Origin: Heterobilharzia americana
Lineage: Eukaryota; Platyhelminthes; Trematoda; Strigeidida; Schistosomatidae
Length of the DNA stretch: 64,000 nt
Direction of reading: 5' to 3'
Assembly (NCBI GenBank): GCA_944470555.2
Contig: OX104128.1
Span: forward strand, 62,875,257 to 62,939,256
Of the stretch, positions 48,052-54,439 are shown piece by piece. The position numbers and the translations under genes were made by a program. The notes under the pieces are model-generated. The model saw nothing but the letters and a program-made list of their open reading frames with translations. It searched no databases and was not told the origin of the DNA. Each line of letters starts with the position of its first letter. Position 1 is the first letter of the stretch.

Positions 48052-50043
48052 AAACTTTGGTGACGAGAAACCTTGAAAAGGCTAATTAGTTTCGAATTAC
48101 CTACCGCATTCTAGGTTACTAATTACATCCATTTACCGTGTTGTTGATGCTACATAAACTTGATGAATTATGATGAAGATTATGTTGTGGGTTACTTGTG
48201 GAGAGTTGAAATCCTTTAGGGAAGTGTAAATTGCGAATAAATAATGATTTCAGTACTACGTTGGGTGGTTATAGAACAGTTGTGTTATCAGTAGGAGCTC
48301 CGACAAATGTTACTGAACTTTGTCCAATACAATGGTATCAGCACTGCAGCGATATTTGGTCCGAAATGATATGCAGGTTGGATGTGAAGATTTGTGGAGT
48401 TGGTAACGTGGTTGAAATAGAAGATCTTGTGGTTCGGAGAAGTAAATAAAGTCGAGAAATTTGACTTAAATAGAACTGTGTAAGCTACGTAGATATATCT
48501 TGACAAATCCCAGTTTCTTGGTATATACGACCAAAATATGAATGAAGAACATTTTCAGTGGATAAAGTATAGATCAGAAATATTTGTGCTACCGGTTATA
48601 GAAAAATGGTTAGAATCAGGTACTATACAGAGATGCCGTTATCCGGAACGGGTTTACTCCGTCAAGTTATTCTTTACGGAAGTACCTCGTTGATCCAACT
48701 ACTAGAGTGTATGCGAACAACGTTGAAAATATATGTTGTCTTTGTAAGACCTTTACCAGGAGCACGAGGGGATATTTTATGGTCTCAAAAAGTATGAGCC
48801 TATCGAAAATAGAGATATTTTTAATTCTCACAAAAAATATTCATATATAGTAAATAAAATACCATTATCCTTAATAACTTCGTTATCCTTCGTATACTTC
48901 GTTCTGATTGGTCAGTGCATACTTCAATATGATTGGCTGTCACTAAAGTTTAGCTGTTCCGCTTGATTCTGTGTATTACCCAACCATTTTTAATTTAACT
49001 ATGATGGTTAACTGCAGCGCAAGTTCCACTGTAGTTTCGTAGTATGAACCATGCAGCCGACATGGCTGATTTATTCAAGAACGCTTTTATATATATTGAA
49101 GGTTGTCAAAAAACGCAATGCTTAACCCGACAAAATAAAACTAATAGGATTTCGCTAATATGTTATTTTTATGCACGCGATTTTCAAGCAATGGTTCACG
49201 TGTTGAAATCTTGCCCTAACTGTCATTAAGCTTTACACAGTTGATGTGTAGAGCTCATTGTGTAGTGCTGCTGACCGGTTCATTGTTGATCGGTTTTATT
49301 ACAGTGGGTTCTTGTTGCTTTGTAGGTCAAATAATACAGTTTGTGGAATGTTTCGGGAATTCTGATGAGTAACAAGACATAATGCAATGTACACTTAGTT
49401 AACTTGGATTACTTGAGAGCAGTTTACTACATCCTGTTCACAGGGTTGTTTCATTCTCAGTAGGTGATGTTGTTCTGTTACTTGTGTCATATAATTCAAT
49501 ATTTTTGCGTAATTACTTTTTACCATGATAGATTTCTACATACATGGCAATTCATTACTGTCCTACAAAATCCTTGTCTTATTTCTTTAGGCACTTAGCC
49601 GTGCAGGTCGTTTTGATTTAGTCATCGAAGTTCCGCCTCCCGATGCAGCAGCACGAGCAGATATTCTACGTTTAGAACTATCGAAACGTGCACTGTTGCA
49701 CAAATCACTACTGGAATGTAAATGGTTAAATTCATTTGCTGAAAATGACCTGAGTGACTATACAGGCGCAGAAGTTGTACAAGTTGTTCAACAGGCTGCT
49801 CAATTAGCTCGACAAGATGGTTCCAATCGAATATCTAAGCATCATTTGACACAGGCGAAAATTCTTTTACCACCTCGTTCACTAATGAATTTTTCTTCCC
49901 AAAGTGTACAAATGAATAAGCAATCCAATATTTCAACTGCCAATCTGTTTGTACATTATAAATTTTTGGTGTTCTCCATTGTCATTTTGTTAATTGCTGT
50001 ACTCTTACATACTGTTCATATTGGTGTTTATAGTTTCACCTGA
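23051..50043 (+). CDS. AFG2/SPATA5-like double AAA+ ATPase (nine exons)
   Basis: The model joins exons 23,051-23,283, 23,404-23,538, 31,005-31,134, 35,652-35,981, 36,295-36,938, 40,472-40,830, 44,474-44,676, 47,623-47,743 and 49,591-50,043. All junctions are GT-AG and all phases agree except into exon 7 (see there). The product is about 869 residues, close to human AFG2A/SPATA5 (about 890). Layout: an N-terminal substrate-binding type domain at about 1-165; a linker with an S-T pair as in AFG2; D1 with GLPGCGKR at about 251; D2 from RWTDIGG at about 560, then GPPG-CSKT, ILFIDEID, AATNR and RAGRFD; then a tail. AFG2 proteins are hexameric CDC48-clade unfoldases; in animals they act in ribosome maturation (shared 60S factor release) and mitochondrial roles are reported. 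GCSKTM and 'HLTQAK' favour AFG2A over VCP, NVL or PEX1; AFG2B remains possible. D1 is degenerate, and a hydrophobic segment ends the protein. A poly(A) signal follows. The upstream start is uncertain: the ATG directly follows an acceptor-like 'tag', so a 5' exon may be missing. Confidence 0.75.
23404..23538 (+). CDS. AAA+ gene exon 2 (N-domain)
   Basis: The exon follows a 120-base intron and ends at a strong gtaagt donor at 23,539. It encodes an 'AEMSHTMIGTMEIIRALGN' to 'MQSTCNKS' segment. I chose the acceptor at 23,403 over the nearer-consensus one at 23,372 because only the former keeps the frame from exon 1. The exit phase (two bases) matches exon 3 exactly. Confidence 0.6.
24100..25970 (-). 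mobile_element. RTE-type LINE, RT and C-terminal half, decayed
   Basis: Minus-strand translation in broken frames gives 'HLGCPRSPFLFNFFISVLMD' (normally R-Q-G-C-P-L-S-P-F) and 'GTDLLPG', then 'CADDIVLLSEDADKMRGLLN' with the catalytic A-D-D. Next come 'FTYLVSCINPNGLVADEIS' with 'RIQKVHRAFDNL', and finally 'EVVNLHRLRWFGYIL' near 24,260. This order is typical of RTE-clade elements such as schistosome SR2 relatives. The copy sits in AAA+ intron 2, antisense to the gene. A matching 3' tail lies at 24,680-24,910, which suggests two overlapping fragments. Confidence 0.75.
25975..26411. mobile_element. Foldback element with 12-bp target duplication
   Basis: The left arm (about 25,975-26,170) and right arm (about 26,180-26,375) are reverse complements with few mismatches, separated by a short loop near 26,165-26,185. 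For example, 'tagtcctaattttctcttct' is at 26,100 and its complement near 26,225. The insert is bounded on both sides by the direct repeat gctttgataagc (25,963-25,974 and 26,412-26,423). Removing insert and one repeat restores the RTE reading 'MLIKAL..NSDSPSH', so this is an insertion into that relic. It has no coding capacity. Confidence 0.8.
26420..27720 (-). mobile_element. RTE-type LINE, endonuclease and RT N-terminal half, decayed
   Basis: This continues the 24.1-25.97 kb element upstream of the foldback insertion. Minus-strand frames show 'AVFDFVDQ' (the F-D-S-V-D catalytic block), 'FRPQRGYIHHIF' (GFRPGRGC-D-IF) and 'SKILRSIVITRQ'. At 27,153-27,398 'DVVIMSRDFNAQVGKL' is the endonuclease D-F-N-A-x-V-G motif. 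At 27,498-27,680 'DVNCVSETHIRD' is the endonuclease C-V-S-E-T motif. There are many frame breaks. Confidence 0.75.
28480..29290 (-). mobile_element. Second RTE-type LINE fragment (RT)
   Basis: Minus-strand frames read 'FLCLKTTFISVDREVVSVKG', then 'KVLDSKSHSRIKAYVELSSE' and 'VHQAYPLSTILSDL'. This is the same RT block as at 25.8-26.5 kb, so it is a separate copy. Upstream, 'DQELMIYRWRILEMGKK' at about 29,093-29,160 corresponds to the linker between endonuclease and RT. No intact domain remains. Confidence 0.6.
29307..29552 (-). CDS. Unrecognised 81-codon acidic open frame
   Basis: The frame encodes a Ser/Glu/Lys-rich segment ('SKSQQISATSSELIGERK', 'SSDPDEGQKEPKCK', 'GESEKDEESINI'). The composition is plausible for a disordered protein region, but the opposite strand is also open and no clean splice pair was found. 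It lies next to an RTE relic inside AAA+ intron 2, so it could be transposon-derived or chance. Confidence 0.15.
   Translation of the reverse strand: MIQIVSNLEPKVSKSQQISATSSELIGERKTISESSDPDEGQKEPKCKLTKSLLNDHEAVVCGESEKDEESINIRQYSTIT
29900..30960. other. Intron 2 remainder, nothing recognised
   Basis: There are small open frames only (for example 30,283-30,579 on the minus strand, no known motif). No repeat was assigned. Confidence 0.3.
31005..31134 (+). CDS. AAA+ gene exon 3 (end of N-domain)
   Basis: A good acceptor (tttacag) precedes it and a gtgagt donor follows. It encodes a Ser/Phe-rich segment ending 'SLSDHHVFK'. Joined directly to exon 4 it gives a D-x-x-x-F-x-I-x-x-S-T pattern like the end of the AFG2 N-domain. 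This supports skipping any exon between 31.1 and 35.6 kb. The preceding intron is about 7.5 kb and filled with RTE relics. Confidence 0.6.
32090..33000 (-). mobile_element. RTE-type LINE fragment
   Basis: Minus-strand reading gives 'KIPGSIVIRRLNEALEDQNP' then 'RKLDRFHR' before a stop, equivalent to the RT segment just before the F-R-x-x-R-G-C block. The same segment occurs at 117-250 on the plus strand of this window. The fragment lies in AAA+ intron 3. Confidence 0.5.
34380..35560 (-). mobile_element. RTE-type LINE fragment with 3' tail
   Basis: Minus-strand reading gives 'HVSNADVRRGVLGKLGKSVD' then 'RLRWSGNVLCTPIDPLPRHA', the typical C-terminal block of schistosome RTE elements, followed by the 3' tail at 34,390-34,500. 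The portion 35,200-35,400 is nearly identical to 25,500-25,700, including the run 'tcgttaaagtgggagtactt'. A (GA)n tract at 34,940-34,961 lies inside it. Confidence 0.65.
34940..34961. repeat. (GA)n microsatellite
   Basis: An uninterrupted run of about eleven GA units inside the RTE fragment. It replaces coding sequence that is present in the sister copy. Confidence 0.9.
35652..35981 (+). CDS. AAA+ gene exon 4 (D1 Walker A)
   Basis: A 110-codon, phase-0 exon between tttag and gtgatt. It holds the linker and the first nucleotide-binding site, GIVLYGLPGCGKRT. The Walker A lysine is present, but the following Ser/Thr is Arg, with a Thr one place later. Confidence 0.8.
36080..36210 (+). repeat. 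SINE-like scrap with hammerhead-domain remnant
   Basis: It contains a B-box-like 'gggttcgactt' and the tail 'gccgaaacagccgttcaatg', which is shared with the repeat family at 43.9, 44.3 and 63.8 kb. The core blocks of the ribozyme are lost. It lies in AAA+ intron 4. Confidence 0.4.
36295..36938 (+). CDS. AAA+ gene exon 5 (D1 remainder)
   Basis: The exon runs from an acceptor ctag to a gtaagt donor. It covers the rest of D1. The Walker B position reads VVIL followed by W-P instead of D-E. The sensor region reads 'FCILATATTID'. The arginine-finger region reads 'ECRELFYRRLLISLPDARRR', without the usual R-P-G-R. The lid helix ends 'VAAQLHGYTPK'. Confidence 0.8.
37020..37145 (-). repeat. tRNA-derived SINE (family C), copy 1
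   Basis: On the minus strand it shows an A-box-like 'tagttggtagac' and a B-box-like 'ctggttcaaat'. The flank resembles 53,215-53,290. It is diverged and lies in AAA+ intron 5. Confidence 0.45.
37305..37450 (-). repeat. tRNA-derived SINE (family C), copy 2
   Basis: The minus strand reads 'agcagctaagctggtagagc' and 'ctggttcaaatctcgacacg', giving A- and B-box-like promoters. The plus-strand lead-in 'gactatctgagataactgta' is shared with the 53.2 kb copy. Confidence 0.5.
37460..38220. other. Intron 5 stretch, nothing recognised
   Basis: A 104-codon minus-strand frame at 37,877-38,191 has a hydrophobic middle but no splice signals or known motif, so I do not call a gene. Confidence 0.3.
38230..38870 (-). 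mobile_element. RTE-type LINE fragment
   Basis: It matches the RTE copies at 25-26 kb by the 'gcagaaacatattgtttgcg' and 'tactccaagtcaac' ADD-region sequence. Minus-strand 'GRGCIDKIFTLW' at about 38,763 is the G-R-G-C-x-D-x-I-F-T block. It lies in AAA+ intron 5. Confidence 0.6.
39090..39350 (+). mobile_element. SR2/RTE-like LINE C-terminus and 3' end
   Basis: The frame reads 'WIGHALRRPTEDITRQALEW', 'NPHGKRRVGRPRVTWRRS', 'GLSWDQVQKISKNRGHWRRA' and 'EALCSTRNP', then stop. This is the conserved C-terminal domain of RTE-clade LINEs. It ends in a (taa/ata)-rich 3' tail at 39,340-39,360, as expected for RTE. It is cleaner than the minus-strand RTE relics and belongs to a different subfamily. Related tails occur at 50,830-50,970 and, reversed, at 63,880-64,000. 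Confidence 0.8.
39890..40020 (+). repeat. RTE 3'-tail fragment
   Basis: It carries 'gagtgtggcaacttgaacgg' and the 'ggtctcacgttgat' context also seen at the left edge (1-110) and at 54.8 kb. Confidence 0.5.
40472..40830 (+). CDS. AAA+ gene exon 6 (lid, D1-D2 linker, start of D2)
   Basis: A tatag acceptor begins the exon and it ends at a gtaaat donor within the GPPG of the second Walker A. It encodes 'DLVRLVQVSYAAFL', the D1-D2 linker and the D2 opening 'RWTDIGGYNELKLLL', then 'VPRGILLHGPPG'. RWTDIGG corresponds to the W-x-D-I-G-G signature that opens D2 in CDC48-clade ATPases. Confidence 0.85.
41030..43290. other. Intron 6 stretch, nothing recognised
   Basis: AT-rich sequence. A 94-codon open frame at 42,179-42,463 has no recognised motif. 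No element was assigned. Confidence 0.3.
43300..43575 (+). repeat. tRNA-derived SINE (family B) with internal inverted repeat
   Basis: It contains 'gggttcgaactctg' (B-box-like), then 'ctcattgcctactgcacg' and 'gctgagtgcatttcgtttg', shared with 51.6, 52.9 and 57.5 kb. Downstream, 'gatgataattgtttggtgtt' near 43,448 is repeated in reverse complement near 43,548-43,571. Confidence 0.5.
43797..43974. repeat. Short inverted-repeat element with hammerhead-domain remnant
   Basis: 'tattcatcacggcctgacat' near 43,799 and its complement near 43,950-43,972 form arms of about 25 bases. Between them, the plus strand reads 'ctgccgaggagtctcataat' then 'gggatgaagcagctgtccaa', matching the hammerhead region of the 63.3 kb repeat but with both core blocks altered. 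Confidence 0.5.
44210..44335 (+). repeat. SINE-like repeat with hammerhead-like domain, one core change
   Basis: B-box-like 'ggattcgatcc' at 44,240 is followed by 'ctactaaggagccccttact', 'agaacgaaacatgtccagtg' and 'ctcccagg'. The GAAA block and the GTC cleavage triplet are present, but the first block reads CTAAGGA rather than CTGANGA, so a core guanosine is lost. Confidence 0.5.
44474..44676 (+). pseudogene. AAA+ gene exon 7 (D2 Walker A/B), two one-base deletions
   Basis: The exon encodes CSKTMFVRALATECQLPL, IAVQASRIL, then in the next frame GRYVGDSERNMRR and 'ASAPAILFIDEIDLLLPTRS'. Two one-base losses are visible. At the 5' edge, one G is missing between the acceptor and TGT(Cys). At 44,555, TTG(Leu) and GGT(Gly) share a single base. 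As written, the spliced frame from exon 6 meets a stop after ten codons. The exit phase into exon 8 is correct in the second frame. Both losses fall in short G runs, so consensus errors are likely, but a broken allele or a pseudogene cannot be excluded. Confidence 0.75.
45290..45480 (+). repeat. Sm-alpha-like SINE with recognisable hammerhead
   Basis: The head region around 45,345-45,395 is followed by the hammerhead segment at 45,402-45,445. CTGACGA is intact at 45,407-45,413. Stem II GTCCT-AAAC-AGGAC (45,414-45,427) is perfectly paired. The GAAA block reads AAAA (G to A at 45,428), and the expected GTC cleavage triplet reads GCC. The downstream 'cctgaattc' agrees with the 58.1 kb copy. Confidence 0.7.
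46867..47198. mobile_element. Foldback/TIR element, about 330 bp
   Basis: The left arm starts 'tttgatggtgttatgttct' at 46,867 and runs about 85-105 bases, including 'gtgaagctttcattgtcatt'. The right arm, ending 'aacataacaccatcaaa' at about 47,198, is its reverse complement with moderate divergence. The centre of about 120 bases has no ORF. I could not define target duplications. It lies in AAA+ intron 7. Confidence 0.7.
47623..47743 (+). CDS. AAA+ gene exon 8 (D2 sensor 1)
   Basis: It lies between a tatag acceptor and a gtaagt donor. It encodes 'EHVLGEVLMAMDGVEG', then 'LILVAATNRMDKLDS', the helix after Walker B and the sensor-1 Asn of D2. The phase is consistent with both neighbours. Confidence 0.85.
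47998..48047. repeat. (TA)n microsatellite
   Basis: A nearly pure run of about 25 AT/TA units, within intron 8 of the AAA+ gene. Confidence 0.95.
48100..49560. other. Intron 8 remainder, nothing recognised
   Basis: There are only short open frames without motifs, and no named repeat. Confidence 0.3.
49591..50043 (+). CDS. AAA+ gene exon 9 (D2 arginine finger, lid, hydrophobic tail)
   Basis: An acceptor tttag begins the exon and TGA at 50,041 ends it. 'ALSRAGRFDLVIEVPPPDAA' is the arginine-finger/SRH region, with R-A-G-R in place of R-P-G-R. 'YTGAEVVQVVQQAAQLARQD' is the lid and sensor-2 helix. 'HLTQAKILLPPRSL' matches the AFG2 C-terminal helix. About 35 extra residues follow, including a roughly 23-residue hydrophobic run (FLVFSIVILLIAVLLHTV) that ends four or five residues before the stop. 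Confidence 0.85.
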   Translation, partial: ALSRAGRFDLVIEVPPPDAAARADILRLELSKRALLHKSLLECKWLNSFAENDLSDYTGAEVVQVVQQAAQLARQDGSNRISKHHLTQAKILLPPRSLMNFSSQSVQMNKQSNISTANLFVHYKFLVFSIVILLIAVLLHTVHIGVYSFT

Positions 50044-50177
50044 GATGGTGTAAATTTTCAAAAAGAATATGTATATTGTGTCTTGTTGATAGTGAGTACG
50101 ACTTTCAGTTTTCCTCACCGATGATGGATTTTGTAATATATATTGTGGTAGACTTCTATTGAAGATAATATATTTGA

Positions 50178-50187
50178 AATAAATAAA
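50178..50187 (+). terminator. Polyadenylation signals of the AAA+ gene
   Basis: Two overlapping AATAAA hexamers lie about 135 bases after the stop codon, a normal distance for a short schistosome 3' UTR. Confidence 0.6.
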
Positions 50188-50309
50188 AACCCGAAGATCA
50201 TCACGTCTTTTACTTCCATCCTTTACAGTGATGTATGAGAAAAAGATGGAAATCCCCTGTTCCTCATGGTCAGTTAACTTTCTGTTAATACTGTCCCTAT
50301 CTACTCTCT

Positions 50310-50595
50310 TCTGAAATGCGAACCCGCGTCACCGATTGTTACAGTCAGCGAGTTATTCAGGCTACAATTGACCTGTTTTAGGACTGGATTACGTATATTG
50401 ATTGGTCACTAGACAGGAAGCAATTTCCTGTTCTTTATTCTTAATGCTGACACGGGTTCGTACCTCAGAGAAGATACCAGTCTATTCGAGGTTGCAGATA
50501 TACCTTGCTGATGAGTGCCAACAAGCATGGAACTTATGTCCAAAGCTTCCTACCGATTGCATCAGAGAAGTTTTGGAAGTTAATCGATAACTTCA
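50310..50595 (+). repeat. Partial copy of the 53.5 kb inverted-repeat element
   Basis: 'gcgtcaccgattgttacagt' and later 'cgaggttgcagatataccttgctga' (about 50,490-50,515) match the interior and right arm of the element at 53,503-53,884. The 'gccaacaagcatgg' that follows keeps sequence lost from that copy's right arm. The left arm is absent. Confidence 0.6.
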
Positions 50596-50639
50596 AATAC
50601 AAGGACTTGATACCTCGAGGATCTCTGTTGCCCTGTCTA

Positions 50640-50975
50640 CCTTAGAATGACAGTAAACTCTCTACCTCAATTTTATCGACTTTGAAAAGGCCTTCGACAG
50701 CGTCGACCGAGAAGTAATTTGGCAGTTGCTTCAACACTACGGTTTTAGTGCCACTAGTCTTTATCAACCTCATTCAACAGTTATATGACGACTCCACATG
50801 CCAAGTGATCCACAATAGAAAGCTCAGTGAGGAGATCATGTGAGAAAGAAATGAAAGCTTGTAGGCAGTCGTGGTGCCAGGTTCGAAAGACTGCAGAGAA
50901 GAGAGTGCAATGGAGGTGTGCTACTGAATACCTATGTTCCACTAGGAACCCAAGGGAAAAATAATAAAAATACAG
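50640..50975 (+). mobile_element. SR2/RTE-like LINE relic (RT block joined to 3' tail)
   Basis: The plus strand reads 'FIDFEKAFDSVDREVIWQLL' then 'QHYGFSAT', the D-F-x-K-A-F-D-S-V-D catalytic block of RTE reverse transcriptases. After a large internal deletion comes the tail 'ctatgttccactaggaaccc' at 50,932-50,955, as in the 39.1 kb copy. Confidence 0.7.
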
Positions 50976-51069
50976 TCTACGTAAGGTACATAAACAGAAT
51001 GTCTCGTCAAAACTTATACCATCAACGTTTAACTCACCTTATTAAGACGTTAGATGTAAGGATTTTTGG

Positions 51070-51740
51070 TTGAGACAATCTCATGTACTTGGCGCAGTTT
51101 TTTAGTACTCGACACTAAGTTTATCTGCATGTGGTTCTGGACCTTCATTTCTTACTTTTAAATAGGCTTCTATAGTGTGTATTTCATTCTTGGAAAAACT
51201 TATGTTGTCAACCAGTATTGCATTTAGACTTGAAGCGTGAAAGTCGGCGGTTGATGAGGCTATATTGTATAATATATAGGTCAGCGCTCAACTCACAAAA
51301 AGGGATTTTTGAAGTAAATAGTAAATCACTTAACCCTAAAGGAAAGTTCAGTTAGTCGATATCCAGTCAAACCTTGAAATGTTATCTTGTCATGTCAGAT
51401 TATTTGTTGATAATGTTTGCACTTAACGTTTTTACCTCTCTAAACTTCCAGCATATTGTCTGAAAGTGCGCTTAGGCACGCATTTTATGTTTAAATAGCA
51501 AATAAGCTGTCAAGGATGTATGAATGTAATTTATTGATCTGCAAATAAGACTGACCGTAGAATTGTGGCTTATCATGTTAGACAGTTGACTTTGAACCAG
51601 TGAGTTTCGGGTTAGAGCCCCGCTGATGTTTCAGCAGCAAGGTGGTAAAATTAGCACTCATATCAGGTGTGGCCCACTGCCTACTTCACGAATGTGCACA
51701 TGGTTGCTGAGTGGATTTTGATTCGAGATAATAATAACTG
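51070..51740 (+). repeat. Unit D repeat, copy 1, ending in SINE family B
   Basis: The segment with 'gtggttctggaccttcattt' and 'gtgtgtatttcattcttgga' then 'tattgcatttag' recurs in the same order at 52,490-52,710. Both copies continue into a tRNA-like/SINE B segment ('cccactgcctacttcacgaa', then 'gttgctgag'). Confidence 0.55.
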
Positions 51741-52489
51741 GTAAAGAGTGAGAAGTACAGCTGAGTAGGTAAAGAATTTTCTACACTTTCATTAATTATA
51801 ACGAAGAAGGTAAACATATTTTTCATACTCTATACTAAGTGTCTAAACACACCTAATTGGAGTTCACACTCCAATTGCATGGCTCATCGGTCTAGATAGT
51901 ATACTTTCATTGAATGGGTTGTAGATTTTGAATGGATCTCAGTCTACTGAGCCTCGACCAGCCAAGTAGTATCATCACTTCTCATACCATATGGGGAGCT
52001 CACAGACTTGCACAAAAGCTGTATATGTTTAAGTTTCTACTGTCACTAACCCACTGTATGAAAGTCATAATGTTTAGACACAATACAACAACTCAAACAT
52101 TAATGCATAGAGTGAAATATCCAAAAGTGATGAACTTCATTTCCTGTTATATAGGCGTTTCCCTCTAATACTTGCTAAAGAAAAGTGATTTTCTGGTGTG
52201 CATCTAATAGACTAGGGTGAACTAAGAATATATTAAGAGATGAAAGCAAAATAGACATGCGAGAAAACACTTATCTAACCCAAGTTCCATTACTATCACA
52301 TATCCAAGAGGTTTTAACATGAGAATGGTAGTGATTTCTAATATAGTAACCAAAATACCCTTGGTTTTATCCAGAACTTGGAAGCTGGTTGTACCTACAT
52401 CGATATTGGCATTCTCCGAAGTCTCAAAACCAAAACGTCTCTTATGCTACTGATTTATGAATAACCGTTTGTGATTCAACAGCCATACG

Positions 52490-52945
52490 CTGTCGTTATC
52501 TCTAGGGGTTTTATTTGACAGTGCCATATACTGGGTGCAGGGTTTTTGGTACTCGATACCATGAATTTACCCGCATGTAATTCTGGACCTTGATTGCTTG
52601 CTTGTATATAGGGTTCAGCAAAGTGTGTATTTTCATCCTTGGAAAATATCTTGTTTCAGATATGTGGGTCTGTGTTGATCGGTATTGCATTTAGAAGTTT
52701 AAACTCTAATCTATGCTGTCGAGCTCGATTAGTGAGAAATTTTGGTGCATAGATTACTGTTGATAAACTTCATTTTTCGTCGTTTGGCTTACTGAATACT
52801 GAAGCAGTTATTGATTTAGACCATCAACTTTCAACCAATCAGAGGTTCAAACACCGCTCCACCTACCGAGGTTTTGACCCTCATATAATATGTGGCTCTT
52901 TGCTTACTGCACGAATGTGAACACGGTTGTTGAAAGCATTTCGAA
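52490..52945 (+). repeat. Unit D repeat, copy 2, ending in SINE family B
   Basis: This is the second copy of the unit described at 51,070. It reads 'gtaattctggaccttgattg', 'gtgtgtattttcatccttgg' and 'ggtattgcatttag', then 'gtggctctttgcttactgca'. The copies are diverged and differ in length, so the duplication is old or they are separate insertions of one long repeat. Confidence 0.55.
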
Positions 52946-53214
52946 TTCGGGTACACTACAAATTTGATCGGTAGACTATTAGTGCTGCCAAGCTATATTG
53001 GTTGTCACCTGATGACCATTTTGTATATGGGTTGCTGCTACAGCTAAGCAAATCATCATTTTCTCATCAATAATGTCAGGTGTTCTTGTTCTCAGTTCAG
53101 ACACCTTATGGAGTTTTGTCAAAATCTCGAATAACATTTCAGAAGAAAGTGTGAGATTATTTATCTTATAGATGGATAGAGTCATTGGTGAATCGAAGGC
53201 GACCACATTATTAT

Positions 53215-53372
53215 CATTTGACTATCTGAGGTAGCCGTAGTTTCGCAGACTAGTATTTATGCTGGGTTATGATTGAAAGTGAGATGAAAATTTGAACCTT
53301 GGCCGGATTCGAACCAGAGACCACCGGGGTTTCCAGCCCGATACTCTACCAACTGAGCTACAAGGTTTAATA
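53215..53372 (-). repeat. tRNA-like SINE head with intact Pol III boxes
   Basis: The minus strand from about 53,368 to 53,297 can be drawn as a 72-nt cloverleaf. Acceptor aaccttg/caaggtt is 7 of 7 paired. The D arm is gctc/gagt. The anticodon loop is ctggaaa (GGA in anticodon position). The T arm carries ttcgaat with 4 of 5 pairs. The A box (tagctcagttgg) and B box (ggttcgaatcc) are consensus. GGA would be serine, but the long variable arm of tRNA-Ser is missing, and related sequence recurs at 37.0 and 37.3 kb, so I call a SINE or tRNA pseudogene rather than a working tRNA. Confidence 0.55.
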
Positions 53373-53502
53373 TTGTTGTTATTATTTATCTGTAATGTGT
53401 ATTTGTAGCAGTAGTAAACTTACTTTTAGTTTTGTATGAACTCAGGTTATTCAGCACTCTCTGGTGCTTTTAAACGTACAACGCTAAATACAAGCACCTA
53501 AT

Positions 53503-53884
53503 GTTAGTTGGTTGGAGGCAGTCAGCAAGAAACTCTAGACCTAGGTTTCATGCTTGTTGGCACTCGTCAGCAAAGGAAATCTGCTACTTCGAGGAACTGG
53601 TATCCCCTCTGAAACTCGGGCCTGTGTCACCCAGTGTTACAGTCAGTGGTGTTACCACTGAGCTATTAGGGCAGGAATTTACCTCCTGTAAAACTGCATT
53701 ACATGCACTGACCGGTAATTGGAAAGAAAACAATTTCATGTTATCCAGTCCTAAGTGTTGATGCGAGTTTGAGCCTCATAGAAGACATCAGTTTCCTCGA
53801 GGTTGCAGATACCCCTTGCTGACGAGTACCATTAATCAGTAAATCTAAGTTCAAAACTTCCTGCTGAACGCCTCCAACTAACTG
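53503..53884. mobile_element. MITE-like element with about 75-bp terminal inverted repeats
   Basis: The left end 'gttagttggttggaggcagt' (then 'cagcaagaaactctag') is the reverse complement, with mismatches, of the right end (through 'gcctccaactaac'). The arms run inward to 'ggcactcgtcagcaaagg' on the left and its complement near 53,816 on the right. The centre of about 220 bases carries a tRNA-like 'gttaccactgagctattagg' and no convincing ORF. There is a partial second copy at 50.3 kb. Confidence 0.7.
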
Positions 53885-54079
53885 ACTTCTATCAAAGTGC
53901 GCAGCGTTAGTGAACCTCCTACCTTAGTGACCACATTACAAAATAATAACCAATAGGATTCGGCTTGGACTCAGGACTGGACAACACAAAATCGGTCGCT
54001 CTTCAGTCACTAGTCAGTACAAGGACCTTAATATTGTGTCACCATAATGGTGACCTTGTTTACCTTAAGCAGTCAAGTA

Positions 54080-54430
54080 AAAGTTTCGTAGAACCTTCTA
54101 CAGAAGTGTCTTAGTTCAATTTCCCCCACACTTCACAGAACCTTACAAAGAAAAATCGAAGATTATTAGAGTGATATTGAGGTAAAGAAAAGTATTTGGG
54201 TGGAGATGGAATTTCAAAATAAGATTCTTCAAAACATCCAAACGTTGGAAAATATCAAAAAGTGAATGCGTTTGTTCGAATTGACCGATTATTTTACCCA
54301 TTTCACCAAAATTCTCTCAGAAGTTATTGTGATTATCTTGAGGATGCCATCTAGCCACTCTCAATTTTGTCACGGCTCTCATATCAACAGGTATCTCTAC
54401 TTGAAACTATAGATGTGATCTGTCAACATG
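54080..54430 (-). repeat. RTE-type LINE 3' fragment
   Basis: It aligns by eye with 24,880-25,060 and 34,490-34,690: a 'gtagac/ggtaaag' run, 'gaatgcgtttgttcgaattg', then 'ccgattattttacccatttc'. It is non-coding or heavily decayed. Confidence 0.4.
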
Positions 54431-54439
54431 CCGATCTCC

